Shown: positions 34,345 through 43,738, counted from the stretch's first letter. The stretch is DNA of 64,000 nucleotides from RPQJ01 sp963700045 (GCA_963700045.1 CAVOWK010000032.1:62001-126000); one strand, 5' to 3'. Made by a program: numbers and translations. The notes: a model not told the origin generated them from the sequence alone.

Positions 34345-37250
34345 GACTTCTTCCTGTTGCTGGCCCTGGCGCGCAGACGTGGTGTGACGCGCGCGGACTG
34401 TTCCTGCGTGGAGGCGGTGATCGCTGCGGCAACGAGGCCGTGTTGCTCCGTCGAATGCATTTGCGGGATACCGGTAGCCGGTGCGGCGGCCGGACGGCGG
34501 CCCGAGTACAGCAGTTCCTGGTTGCCCTGCAGCGAATCCTGCAGCCGGTGGCGGATCTGGTACCACGCGCCCTGGTTCTGTGGCTCTTCCTGGCACCAGA
34601 CGATCTCGCGCGCATTCGGGTAATGCGCGAGTGCCGCAGCGTAATCCTCGGACGGGAATGGATAGAGCTGCTCGATGCGCACGATGGCGACATTGCGCGC
34701 CTCGTCGGCGCGGCGCGCCTCGAGCAGGTCGAAATAGACCTTGCCCGAGCAGAACACGACGCGCGTGACGTCCATCGGCGACAGTTGGTCGATCTCGTTG
34801 ACGACGCACTGGAACGAGCCCCTGGTGAGTTCGTCGAACGCCGATACCGACAGCTTGTGCCGCAGCAGGCTTTTCGGTGTCATTACGATGAGCGGCTTGC
34901 GGAACGAACGCATCATCTGCCGGCGCAGCATATGGAACATCTGCGCGGGCGTGGAAGGCACGCACACCTGCATGTTGTTCTCGGCGCACAACTGCAGGAA
35001 GCGCTCGAGCCTGGCCGAGGAGTGTTCGGGTCCCTGCCCTTCGTAGCCATGCGGCAGGAACAGCGTGAGCCCGCAGTAACGGCCCCACTTCGCTTCACCC
35101 GACGAAATGAACTGGTCGATGATCACCTGCGCGCCGTTCGCAAAGTCGCCGAACTGGCCTTCCCAGATGACGAGGCAATTCGGATCGGTGATCGCGTAGC
35201 CGTATTCGAAACCGAGCACTGCCTCCTCGGACAGCAACGAATCGGTGACGCGGAAGCGCGGTTGCCCGGGCTTCAGGTGCTTGAGCGGGATGTGCGTCGC
35301 ACCCGTGCGCTGGTCGTGACCCACCGCGTGCCGATGGAAGAACGTGCCGCGGCCGCTGTCCTGCCCCGTGAGGCGAATCTCGTGGCCTTCCTCGAGCAGG
35401 CTCGCGTAGGCGAGCGTTTCGGCGAAGCCCCAGTCAACCATCAACTGGCCCGCCGCCATCTTGCGACGGTCATCGACGATCTTCTGCACCTGGCGATGCA
35501 GCGTGAAGCCTTCGGGGAACGTCGTGACCCTGGCCGCGAGGTCCTTCAACAGTGCCGGCTTCACGCCCGAGCGGATTTCCTCGAACCAGTCGACGTCGTG
35601 GTACTTGGTCCAGTCGACGGTGTGCTTGTTGCCGATCAGGCCGAGCACGTTCTTCGTCTGCGGCTTGCCTTCGTCGAGGCCGCGGCGGTACTGCTCCACC
35701 AGCGCTTCGGCATCACCCGCGGAAATCACGCCTGCGGCCACCAGCTTGTCCGCATAGAGCTGCCGCGTGGTCGGCTTCGTGCGGATCGTTGCATACATGA
35801 CCGGCTGCGTCGCCGCGGGCTCGTCGGCCTCGTTGTGCCCGAGTCGGCGATAGCAGACGAGATCGATGACGACGTCCTTGTGGAACTTCATGCGGTAGTC
35901 GACGGCGAAGCGCGCCGCGAACACTACCGCCTCGGGGTCGTCGCCGTTCACGTGCAGGATCGGCGCCTCGATCATCTTCGCGACGTCGCTGCAATAGAGC
36001 GTGGAACGCGTGTCGCGCGGGTCGTGCGTGGTGAAGCCGACCTGGTTGTTGACGATCAGGTGAATAGTGCCGCCCGTGTAGAACGCGCGGGCCTGCGACA
36101 TCTGCAGCGTTTCCTGGATCACGCCCTGGCCGGCAAACGCCGAATCGCCATGGATCAGCACGGGCATGACCTTGTCGCCGCGCTCGTCGCCGCGCCGCTC
36201 CTGGCGTGCGCGCACCGAGCCTTCGACGACCGCGTTCACGACCTCGAGATGCGACGGATTGAACGCGAGCGCGACGTGGACATTGCCTGACGGCGTTTTC
36301 ACGTCGCACGAGAAGCCCTTGTGGTACTTCACGTCGCCCGAACCCTTGAGCTGCTTGAGGTCGTACTTGCCCTCGAACTCGGAGAACAGGGCCTCGGGTG
36401 ACTTGCCGAGGACATTGACCAGGACGTTGAGCCGGCCACGATGCGCCATGCCGAAAACGATGTCCTCGACTCCGCTCGAACCGCCACTCTGCAGGACCTC
36501 CTCGAGCAGCGGGATCAGGCTGTCGCCGCCTTCGAGCGAAAACCGCTTCTGCGCGGGATAACGCGTTGCAAGGTAGCGCTCGAGACCTTCGGCCATCGTC
36601 AGGTGACGGAGGATCTCCCGGCGTGATTCGGCAGGGATCGCCTGGTGCATGCGGCCGACCTGGAAGCGGTCCTGCAGCCAGAGGCGCTCGGTTTCATCCG
36701 ATACGTGCGCGAACTCGGCGCCGATGGTGCCGCAGTAGATGTGCTGCAGTTGCGCGATGATCTCGCGCAGCTTCAGCCGTGGCTTGATTGCGCCGTTGCG
36801 ACTGCCCGTCAGGAACTCGGTGTCGAGGTCGGCTTCGTTGAGCCCGAGGTAATCGAGACCCAGCACCTTCGGCACCGGGCGCACCGTGAGGCCGAGCGGA
36901 TCGATGTCCGCGATCAGGTGACCCCGGTTGGCGTAGATCTGGATGAGCCGCGAGACGGCGCCCTGCTTGGCTGCGGCCGAATCGCCCAGCGGAGGCGAGC
37001 CCGCGGGACCGGTGGCGACGGGTGCTGCCGACAACGGCCGACGCGGGGCCCTGGCGCGTCGCGCCAGTTCCTCGATCAGCGGGCCGTGGGCGACGTCCTC
37101 CGCCGACGGTCCGAGTGTCGCGAAGTACCCGCGCCACTCCGCGTCGACCGACTCGGGACTCGTCAGGTAGGCCTCGTACATCGCTTCGACGTACGCGTCA
37201 TTGCCGGCGGCCAGTGGGATTGCCGTCAACATTGCTTTTGTTTCAGTCAT
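34341..37250 (-). CDS. sucA: 2-oxoglutarate dehydrogenase E1 component
   Basis: Thiamine-diphosphate decarboxylase of the TCA cycle. 969 residues from ATG 37250 (GGGAAG upstream). N-terminal NDAYVEAMYEAYLTSPESVD; FSLEGGDSLIPLLEEVLQ; GMAHRGRLNVLVNVLGKSPE; the ThDP-binding region GDSAFAGQGVIQETLQMSQA to HLIVNNQVGFTT; pyrimidine-domain QFGDFANGAQVIIDQFISSG and LPHGYEGQGPEHSSARLERF. A longer in-frame extension to 38639 runs antisense through the antiporter gene and is rejected. Confidence 0.96.
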   Translation of the reverse strand: MTETKAMLTAIPLAAGNDAYVEAMYEAYLTSPESVDAEWRGYFATLGPSAEDVAHGPLIEELARRARAPRRPLSAAPVATGPAGSPPLGDSAAAKQGAVSRLIQIYANRGHLIADIDPLGLTVRPVPKVLGLDYLGLNEADLDTEFLTGSRNGAIKPRLKLREIIAQLQHIYCGTIGAEFAHVSDETERLWLQDRFQVGRMHQAIPAESRREILRHLTMAEGLERYLATRYPAQKRFSLEGGDSLIPLLEEVLQSGGSSGVEDIVFGMAHRGRLNVLVNVLGKSPEALFSEFEGKYDLKQLKGSGDVKYHKGFSCDVKTPSGNVHVALAFNPSHLEVVNAVVEGSVRARQERRGDERGDKVMPVLIHGDSAFAGQGVIQETLQMSQARAFYTGGTIHLIVNNQVGFTTHDPRDTRSTLYCSDVAKMIEAPILHVNGDDPEAVVFAARFAVDYRMKFHKDVVIDLVCYRRLGHNEADEPAATQPVMYATIRTKPTTRQLYADKLVAAGVISAGDAEALVEQYRRGLDEGKPQTKNVLGLIGNKHTVDWTKYHDVDWFEEIRSGVKPALLKDLAARVTTFPEGFTLHRQVQKIVDDRRKMAAGQLMVDWGFAETLAYASLLEEGHEIRLTGQDSGRGTFFHRHAVGHDQRTGATHIPLKHLKPGQPRFRVTDSLLSEEAVLGFEYGYAITDPNCLVIWEGQFGDFANGAQVIIDQFISSGEAKWGRYCGLTLFLPHGYEGQGPEHSSARLERFLQLCAENNMQVCVPSTPAQMFHMLRRQMMRSFRKPLIVMTPKSLLRHKLSVSAFDELTRGSFQCVVNEIDQLSPMDVTRVVFCSGKVYFDLLEARRADEARNVAIVRIEQLYPFPSEDYAAALAHYPNAREIVWCQEEPQNQGAWYQIRHRLQDSLQGNQELLYSGRRPAAAPATGIPQMHSTEQHGLVAAAITASTQEQSARVTPRLRARASNRKKS

Positions 37251-37472
37251 CGCTTCCCATGTGCGGGACCCGCAGGCGGCCGGATCCACGTCTTCCGTCC
37301 AGGAAAGTGGGCCCGGTAGTCTAGCGAAATCGGGGAGGTCGGACAGCAAACCGGCGCCGGGCTGGCAGAATGTTCCCTTCGGGGCGGACGGGCAAGTTAC
37401 AGTCCGGCCGCTTTCACGTGGCACTGCGGCAAGACCGCAGCACCTACACCATTCTTGTCTTGCGGAGCCGTA

Positions 37473-38540
37473 ATGTCCCTCTGGCATAAGGTCGTGCCGT
37501 TGCTCGCAGCAGTGCTGCTGCTTGCCGCGCTGTCGCTCCCGGCGGGTCCGATCCTGAACACAGCCTGCACGGCGATGCTGTTCGCCGCGGTGGTGTCTGC
37601 GGTTCACCACGCCGAAGTCGTGGCCCACCGGGTCGGCGAACCGTACGGAACGCTGGTCCTCGCGCTCGCCGTCACCGCCATCGAAGTTGCACTGATCGTA
37701 TCGTTGATGCTTGCGGGCGGCGCCGACAAGGCAGCGCTGGCGCGCGACACGATCTATGCCACCGTCATGATCATCAGCAGTGGCGTCATCGGCATCTGCG
37801 TACTGCTCGGCGGCCTGCGACATCGCGAGCAATCGTTTCGCATCGAAGGCGCCGGACCGGCCCTCGCCGCACTGACCACGCTCGCAACACTGGTACTGAT
37901 CATGCCGGTCTTCACGATCAGCGCGCCTGGCGCGAGCTACTCGACGACGCAACTGCTGTTTGTCGGCGGCAGCTCGTTGCTGGTGTGGTGCTCTTTCGTT
38001 TTCTTCCAGACGGTGCGCAACCGCGACTACTTCCTGCCCGCAAGCGACACGGACAATGAGGCCGTGCACGCGCCACCGCCCTCGCAGCGCGAATCGTGGT
38101 TGAGCTTCGTGCTGCTCGTGATCTCGCTGATCGTCGTCGTCGGACTCGCAAAGATTCTGTCGCCTGCGATCGAAGCGACGGTCGCCGAGGCGGGCGCGCC
38201 GCGTGCCATCGTCGGCATCATCATCGCGATGGTCGTGCTGCTGCCGGAGGGCGTGTCCGCGATCCGTGCCGCGCTTGCCAACCGGCTCCAGACCAGCATG
38301 AACCTGGCTTTCGGTTCCGCGCTCGCCAGTATCGGCCTGACGATTCCAGTCGTCGTGCTGGTGGCGGTCCTGATGGACCTGCCGCTGACCCTCGGCCTGG
38401 CGCCGAAAGACATGATCCTGCTCGTGCTCAGCCTGGTCGTCTGTTCGATCGGCCTCGGTAACGGCCGCACCAACATGATGCAGGGCGCGGTCCAGGTGGT
38501 GATTTTCGCCGCGTTCCTGTTCCTCTCCCTCGTCCCCTGA
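37473..38540 (+). CDS. chaA: Calcium/proton antiporter, ChaA-like
   Basis: 355-residue Ca2+:cation antiporter with about 11 membrane segments. The two inverted alpha-repeats are visible: VVSAVHHAEVVAHRVGEPYG followed by ALAVTAIEVALIVSLMLAGG, and VLLPEGVSAIRAALANRLQT followed by NLAFGSALASIGLTIPVVVL, each with the acidic residue that binds the cation. A hydrophilic loop near residues 185-205 separates the halves. ATG 37473 is preceded by GCGGAG. Divergent from sucA. The 222-base gap holds two small GC hairpins but no riboswitch I recognise. Confidence 0.88.
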   Translation: MSLWHKVVPLLAAVLLLAALSLPAGPILNTACTAMLFAAVVSAVHHAEVVAHRVGEPYGTLVLALAVTAIEVALIVSLMLAGGADKAALARDTIYATVMIISSGVIGICVLLGGLRHREQSFRIEGAGPALAALTTLATLVLIMPVFTISAPGASYSTTQLLFVGGSSLLVWCSFVFFQTVRNRDYFLPASDTDNEAVHAPPPSQRESWLSFVLLVISLIVVVGLAKILSPAIEATVAEAGAPRAIVGIIIAMVVLLPEGVSAIRAALANRLQTSMNLAFGSALASIGLTIPVVVLVAVLMDLPLTLGLAPKDMILLVLSLVVCSIGLGNGRTNMMQGAVQVVIFAAFLFLSLVP

Positions 38541-38556
38541 GAAATCCGGGGTTGCC

Positions 38557-38754
38557 ATGCTGCAGACCCGGCGCCGAATCGTCCTCCGGATCAGAGTCGC
38601 GCCGCCTGAACTGGTCGCGACCGCACAGAAGCAGGGCAAGCTGTTGCCCTACTGCAATCACAACCCCGATTTTTTCGTCGAACTGGCTGCCGTAACGCTC
38701 GGTGCACAGATCAATACCGTCGCAGCGCTGGCGCTGCTCGGAGCGAAGCTTTAG
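38557..38754 (+). CDS. Small hypothetical protein
   Basis: 65 codons starting 16 bases after the antiporter stop: basic N-terminus, LLPYCNHNPDFFVELAAV, then a hydrophobic end (NTVAALALLGAKL). No family recognised. Same strand as its neighbours and fits the gap, but codon content gives no strong support; may be non-coding. Confidence 0.25.
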   Translation: MLQTRRRIVLRIRVAPPELVATAQKQGKLLPYCNHNPDFFVELAAVTLGAQINTVAALALLGAKL

Positions 38755-38842
38755 GAGAACTCTTGCACCCGCCGACCCGGCGCGCGGACCACACCCTTCC
38801 GCGCTAGACTCGGCGCACGAGCGGCAGGAGGGGTTGAGAACG

Positions 38843-40828
38843 ATGTCCGATGACGAGGGCATGCAGGGCGCAGGTACGCGTCCCACGGCATTCCTCAGCT
38901 ATTCACACGCGGACCAGGACCGGGTGCGTGTGCTCGCCAGCGCACTCGAGCAGGCCGGCATCAACGTCTGGTGGGACACGCAGATCGAGGGTGGCGCGGT
39001 CTTCGCGAAGTCCGTCGAGGTTGCCCTCGCCCGCTGCGACGCGGTGATCGTCGCCTGGTCGAAAGTGTCGGTGTCGTCCGACTGGGTGCTCGACGAGGCC
39101 TCGCAGGGTCGCGACATGCGCAAGCTGGTGCCGGTCTCGCTCGACGGCACGATGCCACCCCTGGGGTTCAGGCAATATCTCGCGGTCGATCTGCTGGGCT
39201 GGCGCGGTGATGCCAACGCAGCGCAGATCGCGACGATAGTACGTGGCGTTGAGGCTGTCGTGGGCAGGACGACCGACACTGCCACCCATCGAAGTAGCCT
39301 GCACGCACCGGGGTCCCCGCCACCGGCTCGCCTCACGCGCCGCACGATGCTGCTGGCCACCGGCGGCACGGCGCTCGCCGGAGCGCTGGGGGCTTTCGCG
39401 TGGCGCAGCGGTCGACTCGGTGACGACCCGACGGCGTCGACGCGCAACAAGGTTGCAGTGCTGCCCTTCAAGAACATCAGCGGCGACACCAGCCAGGACT
39501 ATTTCTCGGACGGTCTCTCCGAGGAACTGCGCTCGACCCTCGCCCGCAACCTGAAACTGCAGGTGATGGCCCAGACTTCGTCCGCCAAGTTCCGCGACCA
39601 CACCGAGGATGCCGTGACGATTGCGTCGCGCCTCGGCGTGGGTTATCTGCTGGATGGCACGGTCCGGAAGTCGGGCGAAGTCGCGCGCATCACCGCCGAC
39701 CTGATCGACGGACACACCGGATTCAGCCGATGGTCGCAGAGTTTCGACCGTTCGCTGCACGACATCTTCGCCGTGCAGAGCGAAATTGCCCGAACCGTCG
39801 CCAGCGCGCTCGCCGCTGAAATGGTACCCGACCCGAAGGCGCCCAAAGGCAGTGCAGGCGTGCTCGCCGCCGAAGGCGGAACTCGCAGTGCGCAGGCGTT
39901 CGACGCCTATCTCAGGGGCCGCGCACTGTACGACCTGAGCGCCGACGAAGCGTCCGAACGCGCGGCGCTCGCACAGTTCGACGCGGCCATCGCGGCAGAC
40001 CCGAACTATGCGCCGGCCCATGCCGCGCGCGCCCGCTCGTTGACCACCATTGCCAACCAGTACGGCAAGGCCGGACAACTGCAGGAGCTGTACGAATCGG
40101 CGATCGAATCGGCGCAGCGCGCGATCGAGATCGCTCCCGGGCTCGCCGATGCCTACTCGACGCTCGGATTCACTTTGTTCCAGGGCAAACTCGATGCCAG
40201 CGGCGCACGCGAACCGTTCGAGCGATCAAGGGAACTCGGCGCGGGCGAAGCCACCGTGCTGGCGCGGTTTGCGCAGTACAGCGCGCGCGTCGGTCGCAAA
40301 CAGGACGCCGCCGCAGCCATCCAGGGGGCACTGTTGCTCGACAAGCTGAATCCGCTGATTCATCGCGCGGCAGGCGCCATCGAATACGCGGCGCGCAACT
40401 ATCGGGCCTCGATCCCTCCGACCCGGCAGGCACTGCAGATGAATCCGCGCATGTCGCATGCCCACGCAGCGATCGGCGATGCCTTGTTCATGCTCGGCCG
40501 CCTCGACGAGGCGCGCACTGAGTACCTGGCGGAGCCCGCCAGCGATTTCGGCCTGACCGGCCTGGCCGTGGTCGAGCACTGGCTCGGCAATGAGAAATCC
40601 GCGCACGACGCATTTGCGAAGATCGAGCAGGAAGGCGCCCGGTTGCGCTACCAGCAGGCACAGGTCCTGGCGCAATGGGGTCAGCTCGACGCCGCGATCG
40701 CACGCCTGCAGCAAGCGCGCGCCATCGGTGATTCGGGGCTCGTGTACGCGCGCAATGATCCCTTGCTGGACCCCCTGCGCGGCGACCCGCGCTTCGCCGG
40801 GTTGCTGAAGAGTATTGGCTTCGAATAG
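38843..40828 (+). CDS. TIR domain - membrane segment - TolB-like domain - TPR protein
   Basis: 661 residues. TIR domain (about 12-150): FLSYSHADQDRVRVLASALE, INVWWDTQIEGGAVFAKSVE, VAWSKVSVSSDWVLDEASQG, with the Glu expected for TIR NADases. A membrane segment (LLATGGTALAGALGAFAW, about residues 170-188). Then the TolB-N-like domain found in adenylate-cyclase-type TPR proteins: VAVLPFKNISGDTSQDYFSD, SSAKFRDHTEDAVTIASRLG, VRKSGEVARITADLIDGHTG. C-terminus: about six TPRs from residue 360 on. AGGAGGGG precedes ATG 38843. The TIR side should be cytoplasmic and the rest periplasmic, if the segment is inserted as predicted. Role unknown: signalling or immunity. Confidence 0.85.
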   Translation: MSDDEGMQGAGTRPTAFLSYSHADQDRVRVLASALEQAGINVWWDTQIEGGAVFAKSVEVALARCDAVIVAWSKVSVSSDWVLDEASQGRDMRKLVPVSLDGTMPPLGFRQYLAVDLLGWRGDANAAQIATIVRGVEAVVGRTTDTATHRSSLHAPGSPPPARLTRRTMLLATGGTALAGALGAFAWRSGRLGDDPTASTRNKVAVLPFKNISGDTSQDYFSDGLSEELRSTLARNLKLQVMAQTSSAKFRDHTEDAVTIASRLGVGYLLDGTVRKSGEVARITADLIDGHTGFSRWSQSFDRSLHDIFAVQSEIARTVASALAAEMVPDPKAPKGSAGVLAAEGGTRSAQAFDAYLRGRALYDLSADEASERAALAQFDAAIAADPNYAPAHAARARSLTTIANQYGKAGQLQELYESAIESAQRAIEIAPGLADAYSTLGFTLFQGKLDASGAREPFERSRELGAGEATVLARFAQYSARVGRKQDAAAAIQGALLLDKLNPLIHRAAGAIEYAARNYRASIPPTRQALQMNPRMSHAHAAIGDALFMLGRLDEARTEYLAEPASDFGLTGLAVVEHWLGNEKSAHDAFAKIEQEGARLRYQQAQVLAQWGQLDAAIARLQQARAIGDSGLVYARNDPLLDPLRGDPRFAGLLKSIGFE

Positions 40829-40895
40829 TCTCCGCCCAGCCTCGCGACTGGGACGCCGGGTTGCCACTCACTGAAAACTCTATTGGGGAAGGGAC

Positions 40896-41165
40896 ATGAA
40901 GGAAGCAATCAAGATCAGTGCCGTCGTTGCGACCGCACTGCTGCTGGCCGCTTGCGCAAAGAAGGAGGAAGCCGCGGCACCGATGCCCGAGCCGGCGGCC
41001 AGCGCGCCAGTCGAAGCGGCACCTGCCGAGGCAGCACCGGTCGAAGCTGCGCCGGCCGAAGCCGCACCGATGGGCGAAGAGCCGGCGGCGGATGCTGCGG
41101 CCGCCATGCCCGCAGATGGCGACGCCGAGCGGGCCGGTGGCGACAAGGTTGCCCCAAAAAATTAA
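40896..41165 (+). CDS. Small Ala/Pro/Glu-rich lipoprotein
   Basis: 89 residues. Signal peptide ISAVVATALLLAACAKKEE with lipobox LAAC, followed by repeats of the type PAEAAPVEAAPAEAAP (residues about 35-60) and a charged end. GGGAAGGGAC precedes the ATG. Low-complexity lipoproteins of this type are common in the order and have no known function. Same strand as the TIR-TPR gene, 67 bases downstream. Confidence 0.65.
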   Translation: MKEAIKISAVVATALLLAACAKKEEAAAPMPEPAASAPVEAAPAEAAPVEAAPAEAAPMGEEPAADAAAAMPADGDAERAGGDKVAPKN

Positions 41166-41180
41166 GCGAGTGACGCATCG

Positions 41181-41204
41181 CAGGGCGGCAGCGATGCCGC
41201 CCTG
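41181..41204. terminator. Hairpin between convergent genes
   Basis: Perfect 10-bp stem CAGGGCGGCA / TGCCGCCCTG with loop GCGA, between the plus-strand lipoprotein gene and the minus-strand TraB/GumN gene. No T-run follows on either strand, so it is a terminator-like structure or a REP-type element rather than a clear intrinsic terminator. Confidence 0.4.
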
Positions 41205-41262
41205 TACTCGCAGTTGCCTGCAGATCAGATCGGGCAGGCCGCAATCCGGCTGACGTTCGGGT

Positions 41263-42252
41263 TCAAGGGTCCGTAACGACGTAGCCCCTGTTTTTCAGCT
41301 GGGCGACGTAGCCGCCCGGCTTCAATATCTCGTCCACGGACAGAACAGCCACCGTGGATTCATTGTTCGCGAGCGATTGCTCGGCCGCAGCCACCCATGC
41401 ATTCCTCGCGCGATCCAGCACGTCGCCGAAACCCCTTTGCTGCACGAACGACGACTCCAGCATCACGCCGATGCACGCGCTCGCCCGCTCGACGGGCGCG
41501 AGCTGCCGCAAGCGAGCGACGTCGCCAACGGCCCACGCGTTCGCGCGCTCGCGCATCAACTCCAGGTCGGACTCGAGCCGCTGCAACGTGCGCGAGAAGC
41601 ACTCGACGTCGGCAAACGGGGTCGACTTGAACTCCTTGATCGCGGCCCTTGCCTTCTCCACCTTGAGTTCAATGCCGGGTTCCGTGATCGGCACCCGCGC
41701 TTTGCGTGCGAGCTTTTCGACTGCGGGCCAGATGCCGTCGTACGGCACCAGGTCGTTCTTCTTCAGCGCAGCGCGATACAGCTCCTGTGCGGCGAAGATT
41801 GGACGCCATGCCTCGACGCGGCCGTCATTACCCAGGTAGCGAGCCTTGAGCGGCAGCCAGCGCGCATAGAGATCGGCAGGCACGACCTCCTGCAACCGCT
41901 TGTCGTCGGGATTGTTGCGCACGCCGATCAGCGAAGGCAGCAACGTGATGCCGCGCAGCGGCCCCGCGGAGGCGCTGACCGATACGGGTGCGAGCACTGC
42001 CTGCGACGCAGCCAGCACGGCCGCCAGCTCGCTCGAGCGCCAGGTCATGTTCTTCGGCAATGGACTGTGGTTGCCGAGGATCCACAACACGTGCCCTTGC
42101 GCATCGCCCGGGCGCGTCACCTTCCACAATCCCGGTCCTGGTTGCTGGCCGGTGACCAGGACCTCCTCCAGCGCATCGTCTGCGCGGGCCAGCGCAGCGG
42201 CCAGCAGGGTGGCGCCCAGTACCAGTGCCAACCATCGAAAGCGGATGTTCAT
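41263..42252 (-). CDS. TraB/GumN family protein
   Basis: 329 residues, exported (signal peptide LALVLGATLLAAALARA). Family signature GLWKVTRPGDAQGHVLWILG followed by NHSPLPKNMTWRS, DDKRLQEVVPADLYARWLPL, and a C-terminal AVLSVDEILKPGGYVAQLKN. TraB/GumN proteins adopt an EreA-like fold and are suspected metallohydrolases; in xanthan clusters GumN is not essential for polymer synthesis. Usual family members have a GTxH motif; here it reads GNH, so Thr is replaced by Asn. Substrate unknown. Confidence 0.75.
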   Translation of the reverse strand: MNIRFRWLALVLGATLLAAALARADDALEEVLVTGQQPGPGLWKVTRPGDAQGHVLWILGNHSPLPKNMTWRSSELAAVLAASQAVLAPVSVSASAGPLRGITLLPSLIGVRNNPDDKRLQEVVPADLYARWLPLKARYLGNDGRVEAWRPIFAAQELYRAALKKNDLVPYDGIWPAVEKLARKARVPITEPGIELKVEKARAAIKEFKSTPFADVECFSRTLQRLESDLELMRERANAWAVGDVARLRQLAPVERASACIGVMLESSFVQQRGFGDVLDRARNAWVAAAEQSLANNESTVAVLSVDEILKPGGYVAQLKNRGYVVTDP

Positions 42253-42315
42253 GACGCGGCAGATTAGCAGCCCGGGCTTTGTACCCGGCGTCGCGAATTG
42301 AGTGCCTGTGCACCC

Positions 42316-42957
42316 TCAGAGCACGACCTTGCTGAGTTGCGCCGAAAAGTCGCTTTGAGTCCCGGAACTCGCAACTGAGGTGACTGCGAAATACCACCGG
42401 GCCGGTTCCAGGTTCTCGATCGTGGCCGACGTGATACTCGCGCTGCCGATCGACACTGAATAATCGTACTGGCCGGAAACCTTGCCGTAGTGGATCCGGT
42501 ATCCGGCCAGGTTGTTGAGCTGGGTGCCGTCGACATTCTGTGTTGGGCGCGCCCACGACAACGTCACCGGTGACGAGGTCGACGTCGCCTGCACTACCTT
42601 GATCGAGAACGCTGGCAGCGACTTCGTTGCGATGCCATCGCTGACGCTGATGACGATGTTCGCATACGACCCGACCTGGGACGAGGATGGAGTACCGCTC
42701 AAGGTGCCCGTCGAACTGCTGAACGTGGCCCAGCCTGGCTTCCTCGCGATCTTGTACGTGAGCCTGTTGCCGTCGGGGTCGGACGCCGTCGCTCGGAAGG
42801 AGTAAGTCTTGCCAACGTAGGCCGTGGTGGCGGGACTGCCCGAGATTGATGGCGCTCTATTGGCCGCCGAGGCGGTCACCGGTTGGCAGAAATACAGCGC
42901 CACGAGCAGGGTGGCGACGAATGGAGACTTGTCTCTCGAAAACAGGAATCGATGCAT
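42316..42957 (-). CDS. Secreted Ig-like and fibronectin type III domain protein
   Basis: 213 residues. Signal peptide FVATLLVALYFCQPVTASA, then a putative-Ig/cadherin-like domain (PSISGSPATTAYVGKTYSFR, ASDPDGNRLTYKIARKPGW, GTLSGTPSSSQVGSYANIVI) and an FN3 domain (VTLSWARPTQNVDGTQLNNL, AGYRIHYGKVSGQYDYSVSI, ENLEPARWYFAVTSVASSGT). GAGGG precedes ATG 42957; a longer reading to 43071 lacks support. Extracellular or surface adhesion role inferred. A cyclic-di-GMP-I riboswitch lies about 200 bases upstream on the same strand, so c-di-GMP control is likely. Confidence 0.8.
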   Translation of the reverse strand: MHRFLFSRDKSPFVATLLVALYFCQPVTASAANRAPSISGSPATTAYVGKTYSFRATASDPDGNRLTYKIARKPGWATFSSSTGTLSGTPSSSQVGSYANIVISVSDGIATKSLPAFSIKVVQATSTSSPVTLSWARPTQNVDGTQLNNLAGYRIHYGKVSGQYDYSVSIGSASITSATIENLEPARWYFAVTSVASSGTQSDFSAQLSKVVL

Positions 42958-43159
42958 TAATGCGGCCCTCTCACGCGATCGCAGCAGGCGATTGCGCGTC
43001 TTGTAGCCCCCAATTTCTTTTTCAATGCCCACGCCTGCGGCGCTATCGTCGGTGACTCGGGAATGACGCAACCTGGCGCCTGCCGAAGTGCGGCAGTACC
43101 AAAGCGGGATGCGCGGGCTGATGCTCCAGAGGTCGAACGGACCGTGGGGAGCTATCGAC

Positions 43160-43245
43160 TGCCGGCAGCCCCGCTATCCCCGAAAAGTTTCCGAGGACCG
43201 GAGGTTTTGCGACCCCGCCTTACGGCAGGTTTGCCTTTGTCAGCG
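43160..43245 (-). promoter_or_regulatory. Cyclic-di-GMP-I (GEMM-I) riboswitch, copy 1
   Basis: Minus strand reads, in order, GACAAAGGCAAACC, a short P1b-type hairpin (TGCCGTAAGGCGGG), GTCGCAAAACCTCCGGTCC, a second hairpin, and GATAGCGGGGCTGCCGGC. These match the conserved GEMM-I blocks (GCAAACC, GGACGCAAAGCC-like, CCGG-CCTA receptor, GATAGCCGGGTTACC-like). One deviation: CGCAAAACC instead of CGCAAAGCC. It lies 200 bases upstream of the Ig/FN3 gene. A CTGCCG-CACTT-CGGCAG hairpin at 43080-43096 could belong to the expression platform. No U-run, so translation or Rho-based control is more likely than intrinsic termination. Confidence 0.8.
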
Positions 43246-43738
43246 TTCGGCCCGAAGGCCGCGGTTCACTCATCCGAGCCGAACCGACGCCGTTCGGTTG
43301 TTCTGCGTTGCACCTCTTCCAGAAGTCATCGCAGGCCTATGCGGCGTGAGCGAAGTATCGACACACACAGAACAGGAACAAGGGGGAATTTGTCGCACAT
43401 CGCAGACATAACTCATGGTCTGCGTGTGCGGCCGGCGATGAAATCGAGTTCAATCAGCGAGGTGCGGACGAAATCTCGCGGGCGTCTCTCCGACTTATGT
43501 CACATGCGCTGCGTGCGCAAATCACGCACGCGCCAGTCCTCCGAGTTCCTCGGCCAACCGTCAACGCGGGTCGAGCGATTCGGTACGGTGCACGGCCAGC
43601 AAGCACGCAAGAAATTTGCGAGGTGTGCGACGCGTGGCGCTGCATGCGGGGCGTGGCATACGAACTCGTCCGACCGCGAGCGGTCGTTCGACAATTGAAG
43701 CGCCGTCACTACCGACGATACCGGCGCTGAACGGCCAC
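43246..43738. other. Intergenic DNA between two riboswitches
   Basis: About 490 bases with no credible gene. It contains small inverted repeats, for example GCGTGCGCAAATCACGCACGC near 43510 (split arms GCGTGCG and CGCACGC). Short frames on both strands have no family signature. Codon content is unlike the flanking genes. Confidence 0.4.

Noticed and set aside
37251..37472. Metal-sensing riboswitch ahead of the antiporter
   Set aside because: Small hairpins only; no yybP-ykoY or other recognisable aptamer core.
37251..38639. N-terminal extension of sucA on the minus strand
   Set aside because: It runs antisense through the antiporter gene; the start at 37250 has a ribosome-binding site and matches the family.
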